From: Flavobacterium sp. UBA7680
GTDB taxonomy: Bacteria; Bacteroidota; Bacteroidia; Flavobacteriales; Flavobacteriaceae
DNA: 32,775 nt
Reading direction: 5' to 3'
Assembly (NCBI RefSeq): GCF_002482975.1
Contig: NZ_DLHA01000046.1
Span: forward strand, 1-32,775
The position numbers and the translations under genes were made by a program. Below, piece after piece: positions 1 to 8,468 of this stretch (its first letter is position 1; each line of letters opens with the position of its first letter). The notes under the pieces were generated by a model that did not search any database, had not been told where the DNA came from, and saw only the letters and a list, made by a program, of their open reading frames with translations.

Positions 1-1292
1 TAATCTTTCCATTTATCAGGATATCCAATTTTAATGGTCAGTTTCTTTAATTTTTCGATTGCTTTTGTCTTAGTTTCTGCAGACATCCAAGGCAATGCAT
101 TGATTCTGTTTTCGTATGCTAACATTACATTCGCAATCATATTCTTTGCTTTGTCTTTTGCTTCAGCAGGAAATAATTTCTCAACGTAAAGTTTCCCTAA
201 AGCTTCTCCGGTTGCACCGTTGATTACTTGTAAAGCTACTTCTTCACGAGGACGTTGTTTTAACGCTCCTGTTAATGTTTTTCCGTAGAAATCGAAATTA
301 GCATTTTCAATATCAGTTGTTAAAGTTGAAGCTGTTCTGTTTAATAAAGTCCATTTAAGGTATTCTTTCCAGGCTTCTACTTTTTTCTCTGTTAATGTTT
401 TTTCTAAAGCAATCATATAACGTGGCTGAGCTACATTTACTGTATCCAGTTTTGTCATACCAATTCCTGCGAAATATTTATCCCATTGAATTGAAGGCGT
501 ATTCTTTTTTAAATCAGCAACCGCAGTTGGATTGTATTGTTTTCTACGATCTCTACGCTCAACACGATCTAATCTCGGAGCAGACAATTCAACTTCTAAA
601 GCCAGGATTTGTTTTGCACTTTCTTTTGCTTTTGCAGGAGATTCTCCAAGATATTGCAACATTCTTGCTACGTGTACTTCGTATTTTTCACGTTTTTCTT
701 TCGAATCTTTATCATCTGCATTGTAGTAATCTTTATCAGATAATCCTAAACCACCCGGGCTTAAGTTCACTGAGTTTTTATTACTGTTTTTTGCATCAGC
801 ACCAACGTAAACAGAGAAGAAACCAATTCCGCCCTGAGGTTGCATTTCGATAAAGAAATTTTGCAAATCAGTTACGTTTTTAATCGCATCGATTTTCTTT
901 AAATAAGGCTGAAGTGGTTTGATACCGTTTTTGTTACGGCCAACCGTATCCATAATCGTATTGAACAAAGCAATTGCTTTACCCTGATCTGTATTCGATT
1001 TGTACTTAGGATCTTTTGATGCCTCTTTTAAAATTGCAAGTGCATCGTTATCTGTCTTTTGACGTAATTCATTAAAACTTCCCCATGAGTTTCTGTCACT
1101 TGGAATTTCAGTTTTATCTAACCAGGCTCCGTTTACGTAACGAAAGAAATCCTGACCAGGACTTACTTTTGTATCCATATTAGAAAGGTTGATACCCGGT
1201 TCTTTTGGTTTTGCATTTTGCGCCTCGATAGTTACGCAGCATAGCATTGCTGAAAATGCACAAAACACAGATTTGTTAAGCTGTTTTATCAT
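1..1292 (-). CDS. M13 family metallopeptidase, N-terminal part (runs off window edge)
   Basis: This open frame gives 430 codons from an ATG whose complement is at 1290-1292 and has no stop before base 1. It starts with a signal peptide (hydrophobic to about residue 24, probable cleavage near EAQ) and continues into the N-terminal domain of neprilysin/PepO-type zinc endopeptidases (segments SPGQDFFRYVNGAW and SDRNSWGSFNEL). The HExxH zinc site lies beyond the window, so activity cannot be judged. It is collinear with the complete paralogue at 1509-3569: both reach the motif YPDKWKD at residues 424-430. The family cleaves oligopeptides outside the cytoplasm. A periplasmic or secreted location is inferred from the signal peptide. 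It has its own promoter-like element and a terminator separates it from the upstream copy. Confidence 0.93.
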   Translation of the reverse strand, partial: MIKQLNKSVFCAFSAMLCCVTIEAQNAKPKEPGINLSNMDTKVSPGQDFFRYVNGAWLDKTEIPSDRNSWGSFNELRQKTDNDALAILKEASKDPKYKSNTDQGKAIALFNTIMDTVGRNKNGIKPLQPYLKKIDAIKNVTDLQNFFIEMQPQGGIGFFSVYVGADAKNSNKNSVNLSPGGLGLSDKDYYNADDKDSKEKREKYEVHVARMLQYLGESPAKAKESAKQILALEVELSAPRLDRVERRDRRKQYNPTAVADLKKNTPSIQWDKYFAGIGMTKLDTVNVAQPRYMIALEKTLTEKKVEAWKEYLKWTLLNRTASTLTTDIENANFDFYGKTLTGALKQRPREEVALQVINGATGEALGKLYVEKLFPAEAKDKAKNMIANVMLAYENRINALPWMSAETKTKAIEKLKKLTIKIGYPDKWKD

Positions 1293-1318
1293 TTTTATTT
1301 ATAGTATTAGTATATATA

Positions 1319-1326
1319 CAAACATA
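1319..1326 (-). promoter_or_regulatory. -7 element of the first M13 gene
   Basis: Minus-strand TATGTTTG matches the Bacteroidota -7 consensus TAnnTTTG, 27 bases before the ATG. There is no TTTG -33 box, but a TTAACATAG word lies 18 bp upstream. The same word, at the same spacing, precedes the paralogue at 3596-3603. Confidence 0.5.
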
Positions 1327-1464
1327 TTGTTATTATTTTGAAATCTATGTTAAATTTTATCAATAATTGATTCGGGAAATTACGATACAATTAAAACGTC
1401 TATTTTAACCCAAATTGTCTTCTAAAATTTTTAAAAGTTCACTTTTTCAAAGAATAACTTAAAC

Positions 1465-1496
1465 AAAAAACGACGCTAATAAAGCGTCGTTTTTTT
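1465..1496 (-). terminator. Rho-independent terminator after the second M13 gene
   Basis: A perfect 8-bp stem (1470-1477 with 1483-1490, core CGACGCT) closes a 5-base loop AATAA. It has six A upstream and six T downstream, so it can work in both directions. It lies 19 bases beyond the stop of the gene at 1509-3569 and would separate the two tandem peptidase genes into different transcripts. Confidence 0.85.
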
Positions 1497-1508
1497 AATT
1501 TTTATAGA

Positions 1509-3569
1509 TTACCAGATTTTAACTCTCTTATCTGGATCAACATACATTTTGTCTCCTTTTTTGATACCGAAAGCATCATAAAAAGCATCAACATTTTGAA
1601 GCGGAACGTAAGCTCTGTACATACCAGGTGAATGCGGATCTGTTTTTACCTGATTTTTAATTGCTTCGTCTCTCGTTTTAGTTCTCCATACGGTTGCCCA
1701 AGAAATAAAGAAACGTTGTTGTGGAGTGAATCCATCAATTAATCCAGGATTTGGATGTGATTTTAAGTACAATTGCAAACCATCATAAGCTGCATTGATA
1801 CCACCTAAATCTCCAATATTTTCTCCTAAAGTAAAATTACCGTCTACGTGAATTCCAGGTAATGGCTCTAAAGCACTATATTGATCTGCCAAAGCTTTAC
1901 CCAATGCTGTAAATTGTTTTAAATCTTCTGGTGTCCACCAGTCTACTAAATTTCCTTCGGCATTGTAACGTGCTCCTGAATCATCAAAACCATGAGAAAT
2001 TTCATGACCAATAACAGCTCCGATTCCACCATAATTTACCGCTTCATCAGCTTGATAATTGTAGAAAGGCGGCTGTAAAATTGCTGCCGGGAATACAATT
2101 TCGTTATAAGATGGGTTGTAATAAGCATTTACAGTTTGTGGAGACATTCCCCACTCTGTTTTATCAACCGGCTTGTGTAGTTTTTCAATTCCTTTTTTGA
2201 AATTCCATTTGCTTAAGCTACGGGCGTTATCAAAATAACTTCCGCCTTCGGCAACGCTTTTAATTTGAAGTGCTGAGTAGTCTTTCCATTTGTCCGGATA
2301 ACCTACTTTTATCGTAATCTTATTTAACTTTTCGATTGCTTTAACTTTAGTTGCAGCAGACATCCAGGTTAAATTATTAATACGGTTTTGGTACGCCAAA
2401 ATAATATTATGAATCATATCTACTGCTTTTGCTTTTGCTTCTGCAGGAAATACTTTTTCTACGTATAATTTACCAAGCGCCTCACCAACTGTTGTATTTA
2501 CAACTTGTAATGCTTTTTCTTCGCGTGGTAATTGTTTTATAGCTCCTCTTAAAGTTTTGCTGTAAAAATTAAAATTAGCAGTTTCGATATCTGTTGATAA
2601 TTTTGTAGCAACGGTATTTAATAAATCCCATTTTAAGTATTCTTTCCACTGCGCTACTTTATTTTGAGTAAAAACAGTTTGCAAAGCTTTCATATACTTT
2701 GGCTCCATTACCACTACTGTATCTAATTTTGCCAAACCAAGACCTGTAAAATAAGCATCCCACTTAATAGCCGGTGTTATTTTTTGAAGTTCTGCAATTG
2801 TCATTGGGTTGTATTGCAAACGACTGTCTCTACTCTCTACACGATCTAATCGAGGTTTAGATAATTCTGTTTCTAAAGCTAAAATTGCAGCTGCACTTTG
2901 TTTTGCTTTTTCTGGAGATTCTCCAATAAACTGCATCATCTTCGCTACATGAAGTTCGTATTTTGCTCTTTTTTCTTTAGAATCTTTATCTTCAGATGTG
3001 TAGTAATCTTTGTCTGGTAAACCTAACTGACTTACACCAAGAGTTACAGAGTTTTTAGAACTGTTTTTTTCATCGGCACCAATATAGATTCCGAAAAAAG
3101 CAGCTGTACCTTCCGGTTCAACCTCAACCAAATACTTTTGTAAATCAGCCACATTTTTAATAGCATCAATCTTTTTAAAGTAAGGTTGCAAAGGTGCAAT
3201 TCCGGCTTTATTTCTTCCTACTGTATCTAAAATAGTAGAGAATAAATTAACGGCTTTCCCTTGATCTGTGTCGGATTTGTACTTTGGATTTTTTGATGCT
3301 TCTTTCAGGATAGACATTGCATCTTTGTCTGTTTTCTTAATCAATTCATTAAAACTTCCCCATGTCGTACGATCACTTGGAATTTCAGTTTGATTAAGCC
3401 AGGTTCCATTTACGTATTGAAAAAAGTCCTGACTTGGACTAATTTTGGTATTCATGTACGAAACATTGATACCTGGTTCTTTCGAAGTTGCATTTTGAGC
3501 TTGAACAGCTGTAAATGAAACTGCCGCAAAAAAGGCGCAGAACAAAGGTCTGCTAAGTTGTTTTTTCAT
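1509..3569 (-). CDS. M13 family zinc metallopeptidase (neprilysin/PepO-like)
   Basis: A 686-residue protein, normal length for the family. A signal peptide (residues 1-24, ending VQAQ) is followed by the N-terminal M13 domain and the catalytic domain. Visible catalytic features are NAYYNPSYNEIVFPA (481-495), the zinc motif HEISH (522-526) and ENIGD (583-587), which supplies the third zinc ligand. The family hydrolyses short peptides, and export suggests periplasmic or surface peptide turnover. The truncated gene at 1-1292 is its tandem paralogue with the same N-terminal architecture. A terminator follows directly. Upstream is a TACGTTTG promoter element, and the region is divergent to the DMT transporter. 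Physiological substrates are unknown. Confidence 0.96.
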   Translation of the reverse strand: MKKQLSRPLFCAFFAAVSFTAVQAQNATSKEPGINVSYMNTKISPSQDFFQYVNGTWLNQTEIPSDRTTWGSFNELIKKTDKDAMSILKEASKNPKYKSDTDQGKAVNLFSTILDTVGRNKAGIAPLQPYFKKIDAIKNVADLQKYLVEVEPEGTAAFFGIYIGADEKNSSKNSVTLGVSQLGLPDKDYYTSEDKDSKEKRAKYELHVAKMMQFIGESPEKAKQSAAAILALETELSKPRLDRVESRDSRLQYNPMTIAELQKITPAIKWDAYFTGLGLAKLDTVVVMEPKYMKALQTVFTQNKVAQWKEYLKWDLLNTVATKLSTDIETANFNFYSKTLRGAIKQLPREEKALQVVNTTVGEALGKLYVEKVFPAEAKAKAVDMIHNIILAYQNRINNLTWMSAATKVKAIEKLNKITIKVGYPDKWKDYSALQIKSVAEGGSYFDNARSLSKWNFKKGIEKLHKPVDKTEWGMSPQTVNAYYNPSYNEIVFPAAILQPPFYNYQADEAVNYGGIGAVIGHEISHGFDDSGARYNAEGNLVDWWTPEDLKQFTALGKALADQYSALEPLPGIHVDGNFTLGENIGDLGGINAAYDGLQLYLKSHPNPGLIDGFTPQQRFFISWATVWRTKTRDEAIKNQVKTDPHSPGMYRAYVPLQNVDAFYDAFGIKKGDKMYVDPDKRVKIW

Positions 3570-3595
3570 TTATATCTAAGTTTTTGGTCTTTATA

Positions 3596-3603
3596 CAAAC
3601 GTA
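3596..3603 (-). promoter_or_regulatory. -7 element of the second M13 gene
   Basis: Minus-strand TACGTTTG fits TAnnTTTG and lies 27 bases from the ATG. The word TTAACATAG occurs 18 bp upstream, exactly as before the other M13 gene, so promoter and coding region seem to have been duplicated together. Confidence 0.5.
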
Positions 3604-3772
3604 TTCCTAATATCTGAAACGCTATGTTAAAATTATTGAAATAATCGCAAAAAAATGCATTATCCTTAAATTTTAATAGATATCATCAAATATTTTCATG
3701 TATAAATCACGGGTTTCTAACTGAATATTAGAATACTTTTTGGAATATTTGTTACAAATAATTTGAATAAAA

Positions 3773-4696
3773 GTGAGAGCAAAAATACAGAATGCAGTTT
3801 CCGGAAAAATAGATGCTATTGGTTTACCTATATTGGCGCTGTTTTGGGTGAGTTTCTTTTGGGGCACCACTTGGCTGGCCTCAAAAGAGGGTGTAAAATA
3901 CATGCCTGCTTTGCAATTGGCTACTATACGCCAGTTTGTTGGCGGGATTCTATATGTTGGTTATTTTATACTAAAAAAGGAGCCTTGGCCAAAAGGCAAA
4001 CAATGGACTACAATTTTTATTTTGGCCATTTTAAATTTTGCCTGTAGTAACGGTTTAAGTACTTGGGGCGTTCAATATATTAGCAGTGGTTTGGCCGCTA
4101 TTATTGCTGCTATTTTCCCAATCTGGATTGTTGTAATTTGTTTTTTTCAGGGGCAGCGAATTGCTAAACTGGCGATTACGGGTTTATTAATTTGTTTTGG
4201 CGGAATTTGCATTATTTTCATGGATCATTTAGGAGATTTTCTAAAACCTGATTTTCAATTTGGAATTTTCTTATCTGTTGCATCAACGATTACGTGGGCT
4301 TTTGGGATTTTACATACCAAGAAAAAAGCAGCGAGTTTTAATCCGTATTTTAGTTTAGGACTGCAAATGTTGATTTCGAGCTTTTTACTTTTTGGAATCA
4401 CCGAGGCTTTTGGAATGAATATTTCATTAAAAGAAATTCCGTTAGTATCATGGTGGGCGATATCTTATTTGATTGTCATTGGTTCTATTCTAACTTTTGT
4501 TGCTTTTATTTATATGCTGCAACATCTTCCCACAGAAATTACGGGTATTTATGCTTATATGAATCCAATTGTGGCTATTATTTTAGGAGTTATTCTTTTT
4601 GGAGAAATACTGACTCCGGCAATTGCTGTTGGTGTTTTTGTCACTTTAATGGGATTGTATTTGGTGAATAAATCGATTAGAAAGAACAAAATTTAA
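3773..4696 (+). CDS. DMT superfamily (EamA) transporter
   Basis: A 307-residue integral membrane protein with about ten hydrophobic segments in two homologous EamA halves. The first half has FWGTTWLASKEG near residues 28-39. The second ends with PTEITGIYAYMNPIVA and a glycine-rich last helix, both typical of RhaT/EamA permeases. The family exports or imports small metabolites, and the substrate cannot be read from sequence. The start is the GTG at 3773: an in-frame TGA lies at 3764-3766 and the next ATG would remove the first helix. It stands alone between the divergent M13 gene and a repeat-filled spacer. Confidence 0.9.
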   Translation: MRAKIQNAVSGKIDAIGLPILALFWVSFFWGTTWLASKEGVKYMPALQLATIRQFVGGILYVGYFILKKEPWPKGKQWTTIFILAILNFACSNGLSTWGVQYISSGLAAIIAAIFPIWIVVICFFQGQRIAKLAITGLLICFGGICIIFMDHLGDFLKPDFQFGIFLSVASTITWAFGILHTKKKAASFNPYFSLGLQMLISSFLLFGITEAFGMNISLKEIPLVSWWAISYLIVIGSILTFVAFIYMLQHLPTEITGIYAYMNPIVAIILGVILFGEILTPAIAVGVFVTLMGLYLVNKSIRKNKI

Positions 4697-4700
4697 AGTG

Positions 4701-4945
4701 TTGCGAGATGGCACACGGATGACACGGATTCGCTAGCGCGAAAACGCAGATTTACACGGATCTATTTATTATAAAACTTTAATAAATTGGGGATCTGTTT
4801 TGTGGTCCTTCGACTTCGCTCAGGATGACAAACTTGGGTATAAAAAATTGCGACTCCGCGACTTTGCGAGATTAATAGCAAAAAAATCCGCTCTAATCAG
4901 TGCTTTCGCGCTAGCGAATCCGTGTCATCCGTGTGCCATTCCGCA
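4701..4945. repeat. MITE-like element with long terminal inverted repeats
   Basis: Bases 4709-4743 are the exact reverse complement of 4904-4938 (35 bp). The match continues with a few mismatches to TTGCG/CGCAA at the outer ends (4701 and about 4945). Each arm contains the palindrome CGCTAGCG. The 160-bp centre carries two further repeat words. I see no transposase gene and no clear target-site duplication, so mobile origin is an inference. Confidence 0.6.
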
Positions 4946-5028
4946 ATCCTGTCGTAAGAAAGCTCTTTTAAACTGTGGTTCTTCTGTTAAAAACAACACG
5001 CAATTAGCTTTTTAAAAAGTGCTTTTTG

Positions 5029-5036
5029 TATTTTTG
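5029..5036 (+). promoter_or_regulatory. -7 element of the SCO1-family gene
   Basis: TATTTTTG matches TAnnTTTG, 16 bases before the ATG at 5052, which implies a very short leader. A TTAG word at 5004-5007 is a poor -33 candidate. Confidence 0.45.
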
Positions 5037-5051
5037 CGGCAAATTATTTTT

Positions 5052-5717
5052 ATGAAATCGTTTCTTTATAAATACCGCAAATTCTTTATTGTTTTATTCG
5101 TTTTTTCGGCTGTCACTATATCCTTATTTTATTCGGCTTTAAAGCCACAAAAAACATTACCTATATTTAATCCCGCTGATGTAAATCCTGAATTGGTTGA
5201 TAGTACGGTGCAATACAAAAGTAAATACCATACGATTGCTGATTTTAAATTTGTAAACCAGAACGGAGATACGATTACTCAAAAAAATTACGAAGGAAAA
5301 ATTTATGTTGCTGACTTTTTCTTCACGACTTGCGGGTCTATTTGCCCAAAAATGACGACGAATTTAGAAGATGTTCAAAAAGCAATTTTAAATAATCCTA
5401 AAGTAATGTTGCTTTCTCATACCGTTTTTCCTGAAGTTGACAGCATTCCGGTTTTAAAAGCTTACGCTATAAAACATAATGTTGTAGATAGTAAATGGAA
5501 TCTGGTTACGGGAGATAAAAAAGAAATCTACACTATGGCCAGAAAATCGTATCTGGCTGTAAAATTAGGAAGACCAGATCAATTGTATGATATGGTACAT
5601 ACAGAGAATTTTGTTTTGGTGGATCAAAAAAGACGTGTTCGTGGTTTTTACGACGGAACGAATAAAGAGGAAATTAAACGCCTTTTAGAGGACATCAATT
5701 TCTTGTGTCAGGAGTAA
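5052..5717 (+). CDS. SCO1/SenC family copper-binding protein
   Basis: A 221-residue thioredoxin-fold protein with an N-terminal membrane anchor (about residues 10-30). The copper-binding set of the SCO family is present: CGSIC (C94 and C98, CxxxC) followed by PKM, and H183 in VHTENFVLVD. Members deliver copper to the CuA site of cytochrome c oxidase or act as thiol-disulfide partners at the outer face of the inner membrane. The ATG at 5052 is preferred over an in-frame GTG at 5019, because the GTG lies upstream of the likely promoter element and would add a non-conserved extension. No cox genes are nearby, so the target is inferred from the family only. Confidence 0.92.
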   Translation: MKSFLYKYRKFFIVLFVFSAVTISLFYSALKPQKTLPIFNPADVNPELVDSTVQYKSKYHTIADFKFVNQNGDTITQKNYEGKIYVADFFFTTCGSICPKMTTNLEDVQKAILNNPKVMLLSHTVFPEVDSIPVLKAYAIKHNVVDSKWNLVTGDKKEIYTMARKSYLAVKLGRPDQLYDMVHTENFVLVDQKRRVRGFYDGTNKEEIKRLLEDINFLCQE

Positions 5718-5766
5718 AATCCCTTATTTTTAGAAACATTTAGCATTTACAAAAGTGTTAAATGCC

Positions 5767-5795
5767 TTGAAATAAAGAATAATTGCCTACTTTTG
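5767..5795 (+). promoter_or_regulatory. Promoter of the feo operon
   Basis: TTG (5767-5769), an 18-bp spacer and TACTTTTG (5788-5795) fit the Bacteroidota sigma-ABfr consensus well. The predicted start site falls about 20 bases before the TTG start of feoA. No Fur-type operator could be identified with confidence. Confidence 0.65.
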
Positions 5796-5821
5796 CAATC
5801 TAAATTCAATCTAAATAAGCT

Positions 5822-6061
5822 TTGCAAAATACTATCCACACTCTAAAAAAAGGCGAGAAAGCCATTATCAAAGATTTTGATATCGATCTTATTCCTCTAA
5901 AATTATTAGAAATGGGTTGTTTACCAGGCAACTTAGTCGAATTGCTTCAAATTGCTCCCTTTGGAGATCCATTATACTTAGATATAAATGGTTCACACGT
6001 AGCCATTCGTGTTGAAACTGCTCGTGAAATTGAAGTTGAACTTATCAAAACCAATTTGTAA
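5822..6061 (+). CDS. feoA: FeoA, ferrous iron transport protein A
   Basis: A 79-residue SH3-like protein with the FeoA hallmark LLEMGCLPGNLVELLQIAPF (residues 28-47) and the following G(D)PLYLDINGSHVAIR. FeoA is a small cytoplasmic partner that supports FeoB-dependent Fe(II) uptake. The start is a TTG: an in-frame TAA lies at 5816-5818 and no ATG exists before the conserved core, so a weak start codon is forced. Its TAA overlaps the ATG of feoB by one base, which implies translational coupling. A strong promoter lies just upstream. Confidence 0.95.
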   Translation: MQNTIHTLKKGEKAIIKDFDIDLIPLKLLEMGCLPGNLVELLQIAPFGDPLYLDINGSHVAIRVETAREIEVELIKTNL

Positions 6062-8160
6062 TGAGCATTCAAAATATCAATGTTGCCCTTATTGGGAATC
6101 CAAATACAGGAAAAACTTCCGTTTTTAATCAGCTTACAGGACTAAATCAACAAGTGGGGAATTATCCCGGAATTACGGTTGAGAAAAAAATAGGTTTCTG
6201 TAAATTACCTCATAACATCAAAGCCAATATTCTTGACTTACCGGGAACTTATAGTCTTAACGCAAGTTCTATGGATGAAAGTGTGGTAATTGAACTGTTA
6301 TTAAACAAAAACGATAAATTATATCCGGATGTAGCGGTAGTGGTTACAGATGTTGAAAATCTGAAACGAAATCTACTGATTTACACTCAAATAAAAGACC
6401 TTGAAATTCCGACGATTTTAGTCATCAATATGTCTGATCGTATGGAAAGCAAAGGGATAACTCTAGATATTCCGTATCTTGAAGAAAAGCTAAAAACGAA
6501 AATTGCTTTAGTAAGTTCGCGAAAAGGTTTGGGAATTGAGGAATTAAAAGAACTTATTGTTTCTTATAAAACGATCCCAAATGAACCTTGCATGAATGCT
6601 TCGGTTATTGACGAGGAATATTTTCAAAAATTACAACATGCTTTTCCTAACCAATTATTATACAAATTATGGTTGGTGATCACGCAGGATGTGAACTTTT
6701 TGAATTTAGATAGAAATGAAATCAGAAGTACTTTTACCAAATCGCATTCTGAATTAAAGCGTTTACAGCAAAAAGAAACGATAAAACGTTATCAATTTAT
6801 AAATGATGTTTTAAAAGAAGGTTTAAAAATTGATACTGAAGCTGCGACAGATTTCAGAGCCAGACTGGATCGTGTTTTAACGCACAAGTTTTGGGGTTAT
6901 GCTATTTTCCTTGGAATCTTATTTATCATTTTCCAATCTATTTTCAGCTGGTCAACCATTCCGATGGATTTTATTGACGCGACTTTTGCTTCGTTTAGCA
7001 GCTGGGTTGCAAAAGAATTACCAAGCGGTATTTTGACCGATTTACTTTCGCAGGGAATTATACCGGGAATTGGCGGTGTTATTATTTTTATTCCACAGAT
7101 TGCTTTCTTGTTTTTGTTCATTTCAATTCTCGAAGAAAGCGGTTATATGAGCCGTGTTGTTTTCCTGATGGATAAAATAATGCGCAAATTTGGGCTTTCG
7201 GGAAAAAGTGTTGTGCCTTTAATTTCAGGAACTGCGTGTGCGATTCCGGCTATTATGGCGACACGAAATATTGAAAACTGGAAAGAACGCCTTATTACGA
7301 TCTTAGTAACGCCATTCACGACTTGTTCTGCAAGATTACCCGTTTATGCGATTATGATTTCATTAGTGATTCCGAATAAAAGAGTTCTCGGATTTTTAAA
7401 TCTGCAAGGTATGTCGTTGATGTTATTGTATCTATTGGGATTTGTAACGGCAATCATTTCGGCTTATATTTTAAATAAAGTTTTAAAACTGGATTCAAAA
7501 ACGTATTTCGTTGTTGAAATGCCAAGTTATAAATTACCGCTTTTCAAGAATGTTGGAATCAACGTTGTCGAAAAAACCAAAGCTTTTGTTTTAGGTGCAG
7601 GTAAAATCATCTTGGCAATATCTGTTATTTTATGGTTTTTAGCTTCTTTTGGGCCTGGAAAGGAATTTAATGATGCGGAAACTATCGTAAAAGAAAAATT
7701 TGCCAACACAACTTTAAATGAAGTTCAGTTTGAAAATGAAGTGGCTTCTCAAAAAATAGAGAATTCCTATATCGGGATTATGGGTAAAGCTATTGAGCCT
7801 GTAATTTCTCCACTTGGTTACGATTGGAAAATCGGGATTGCGATTATCAGTTCGTTTGCAGCCCGTGAAGTTTTGGTTGGAACGCTGGCTACTATTTACA
7901 GTGTTGGAGACAGCGATAACGAATCGACAATTAAAAGTAAAATGCAGAAAGAGGTAAATCCTGAAACGGGAGAAAAAATATTTAATTTTGCTTCTGGAAT
8001 CTCGTTGTTATTGTTTTACGCTTTTGCAATGCAGTGCGCCAGTACATTAGCGATTACAAAAAAAGAAACAAATTCATGGAAGTGGCCTGTAATGCAGCTT
8101 TTCTTTATGACCGGGCTTGCTTATATTACTGCGCTTTTAGCCTATCAATTTTTAAAGTAA
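6061..8160 (+). CDS. feoB: FeoB, Fe(II) transporter with G domain
   Basis: A 699-residue inner-membrane ferrous iron transporter. The N-terminal G domain has all motifs: GNPNTGKT (12-19, G1), T39 in YPGIT (G2), DLPG (59-62, G3), NMSD (123-126, G4) and SSRKG (152-156, G5). A helical linker and the membrane part follow, with the family signatures SGTACAIPAIMATR and TTCSARLPVYA and the later FAAREVLVGTL. The length is normal for the shorter FeoB type. It is coupled to feoA by a one-base overlap and followed after 6 bases by a small Cys-rich membrane peptide. Neither reading frame nor motifs show damage. Confidence 0.97.
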   Translation: MSIQNINVALIGNPNTGKTSVFNQLTGLNQQVGNYPGITVEKKIGFCKLPHNIKANILDLPGTYSLNASSMDESVVIELLLNKNDKLYPDVAVVVTDVENLKRNLLIYTQIKDLEIPTILVINMSDRMESKGITLDIPYLEEKLKTKIALVSSRKGLGIEELKELIVSYKTIPNEPCMNASVIDEEYFQKLQHAFPNQLLYKLWLVITQDVNFLNLDRNEIRSTFTKSHSELKRLQQKETIKRYQFINDVLKEGLKIDTEAATDFRARLDRVLTHKFWGYAIFLGILFIIFQSIFSWSTIPMDFIDATFASFSSWVAKELPSGILTDLLSQGIIPGIGGVIIFIPQIAFLFLFISILEESGYMSRVVFLMDKIMRKFGLSGKSVVPLISGTACAIPAIMATRNIENWKERLITILVTPFTTCSARLPVYAIMISLVIPNKRVLGFLNLQGMSLMLLYLLGFVTAIISAYILNKVLKLDSKTYFVVEMPSYKLPLFKNVGINVVEKTKAFVLGAGKIILAISVILWFLASFGPGKEFNDAETIVKEKFANTTLNEVQFENEVASQKIENSYIGIMGKAIEPVISPLGYDWKIGIAIISSFAAREVLVGTLATIYSVGDSDNESTIKSKMQKEVNPETGEKIFNFASGISLLLFYAFAMQCASTLAITKKETNSWKWPVMQLFFMTGLAYITALLAYQFLK

Positions 8161-8166
8161 AATGTT

Positions 8167-8289
8167 ATGATCCAAGAAATTATAGCCTTTGTCATATTAT
8201 TTATCGCCGTTGGCTTTTTGATTAGAAAATTCTTTTGGAAATCTAAAAAGAAAAAAAACTGTGGTGATGGCAATTGCGGATGTTCGTGA
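8167..8289 (+). CDS. FeoB-associated Cys-rich membrane peptide
   Basis: A 40-residue peptide starting at the ATG at 8167, 6 bases after the feoB stop. One transmembrane segment (about residues 4-20) is followed by a strongly basic stretch (KFFWKSKKKK) and a C-terminal cluster with three Cys (CGDGNCGC). Size, position and the Cys tail match the FeoB-associated Cys-rich membrane protein family, thought to assist FeoB, possibly by binding Fe(II) at the cytoplasmic side. An ATG five bases earlier (8162) stops after two codons and is not the start. Confidence 0.85.
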   Translation: MIQEIIAFVILFIAVGFLIRKFFWKSKKKKNCGDGNCGCS

Positions 8290-8292
8290 TTT

Positions 8293-8335
8293 AAGTTACT
8301 GAGGTGCTGAGATTCTAAGCTTCTAAGGTTTTCTT
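8293..8335. repeat. Intergenic repeat word downstream of feo
   Basis: The stretch ACTGAGGTGCTGAGATTCTA followed by AGCTTCTAAGG is built from short CTGAG/TTCTAAG words. I associate such words with dispersed Flavobacterium intergenic repeats, but this is recollection, not a search. It lies 4 bases after the small feo peptide. Confidence 0.45.
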
Positions 8336-8364
8336 ATTTCGCAGAGTTTCACTAAAATAAACAC

Positions 8365-8405
8365 AAAGCTTCACAGAGATTTTAAATTCTTTGTGAAGCT
8401 TTTTT
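8365..8405 (+). terminator. Terminator of the feo operon
   Basis: A perfect 11-bp stem (8365-8375 with 8392-8402, AAAGCTTCACA/TGTGAAGCTTT) with a 16-base loop is followed by a run of T (8400-8405). The stem sequence resembles the repeat words of this genome, so a repeat may have been adopted as terminator. Confidence 0.7.
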
Positions 8406-8468
8406 ATTATCTAAAAATCTATGAATGAGTTAAATACCCTTTTTTGATGTTTAAAAAACTTTTATGGC

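Larger units (their letters stand above)
4697..5051. other. 355-bp gene-free spacer full of repeats
   Basis: No convincing coding sequence. The spacer holds a long inverted repeat (4701-4743 with 4904-4945), a CCTTCGACTTCGCTCAGGAT word (4807-4826, followed by GACA), a GCGACTCCGCGACTTTGCGAG stretch near 4850-4870 and the promoter of the SCO1 gene near its right end. Confidence 0.8.

Noticed and set aside
395..853. 152-codon plus-strand frame inside the first M13 gene
   Set aside because: Antisense shadow of a clear peptidase coding region. The translation is Leu/Tyr-rich without family features.
5019..5051. GTG start extending the SCO1-family protein by 11 residues
   Set aside because: It lies upstream of the likely -7 element at 5029-5036, and the ATG at 5052 directly precedes a normal anchor segment.
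5743..5765. Hairpin GCATTTA/TAAATGC after the SCO1 gene as terminator
   Set aside because: Seven base pairs only and no T run. It also abuts the feo promoter.
8034..8225. 63-codon plus-strand frame across the feoB end
   Set aside because: Shadow frame of feoB and the small Cys-rich gene with no supporting features.
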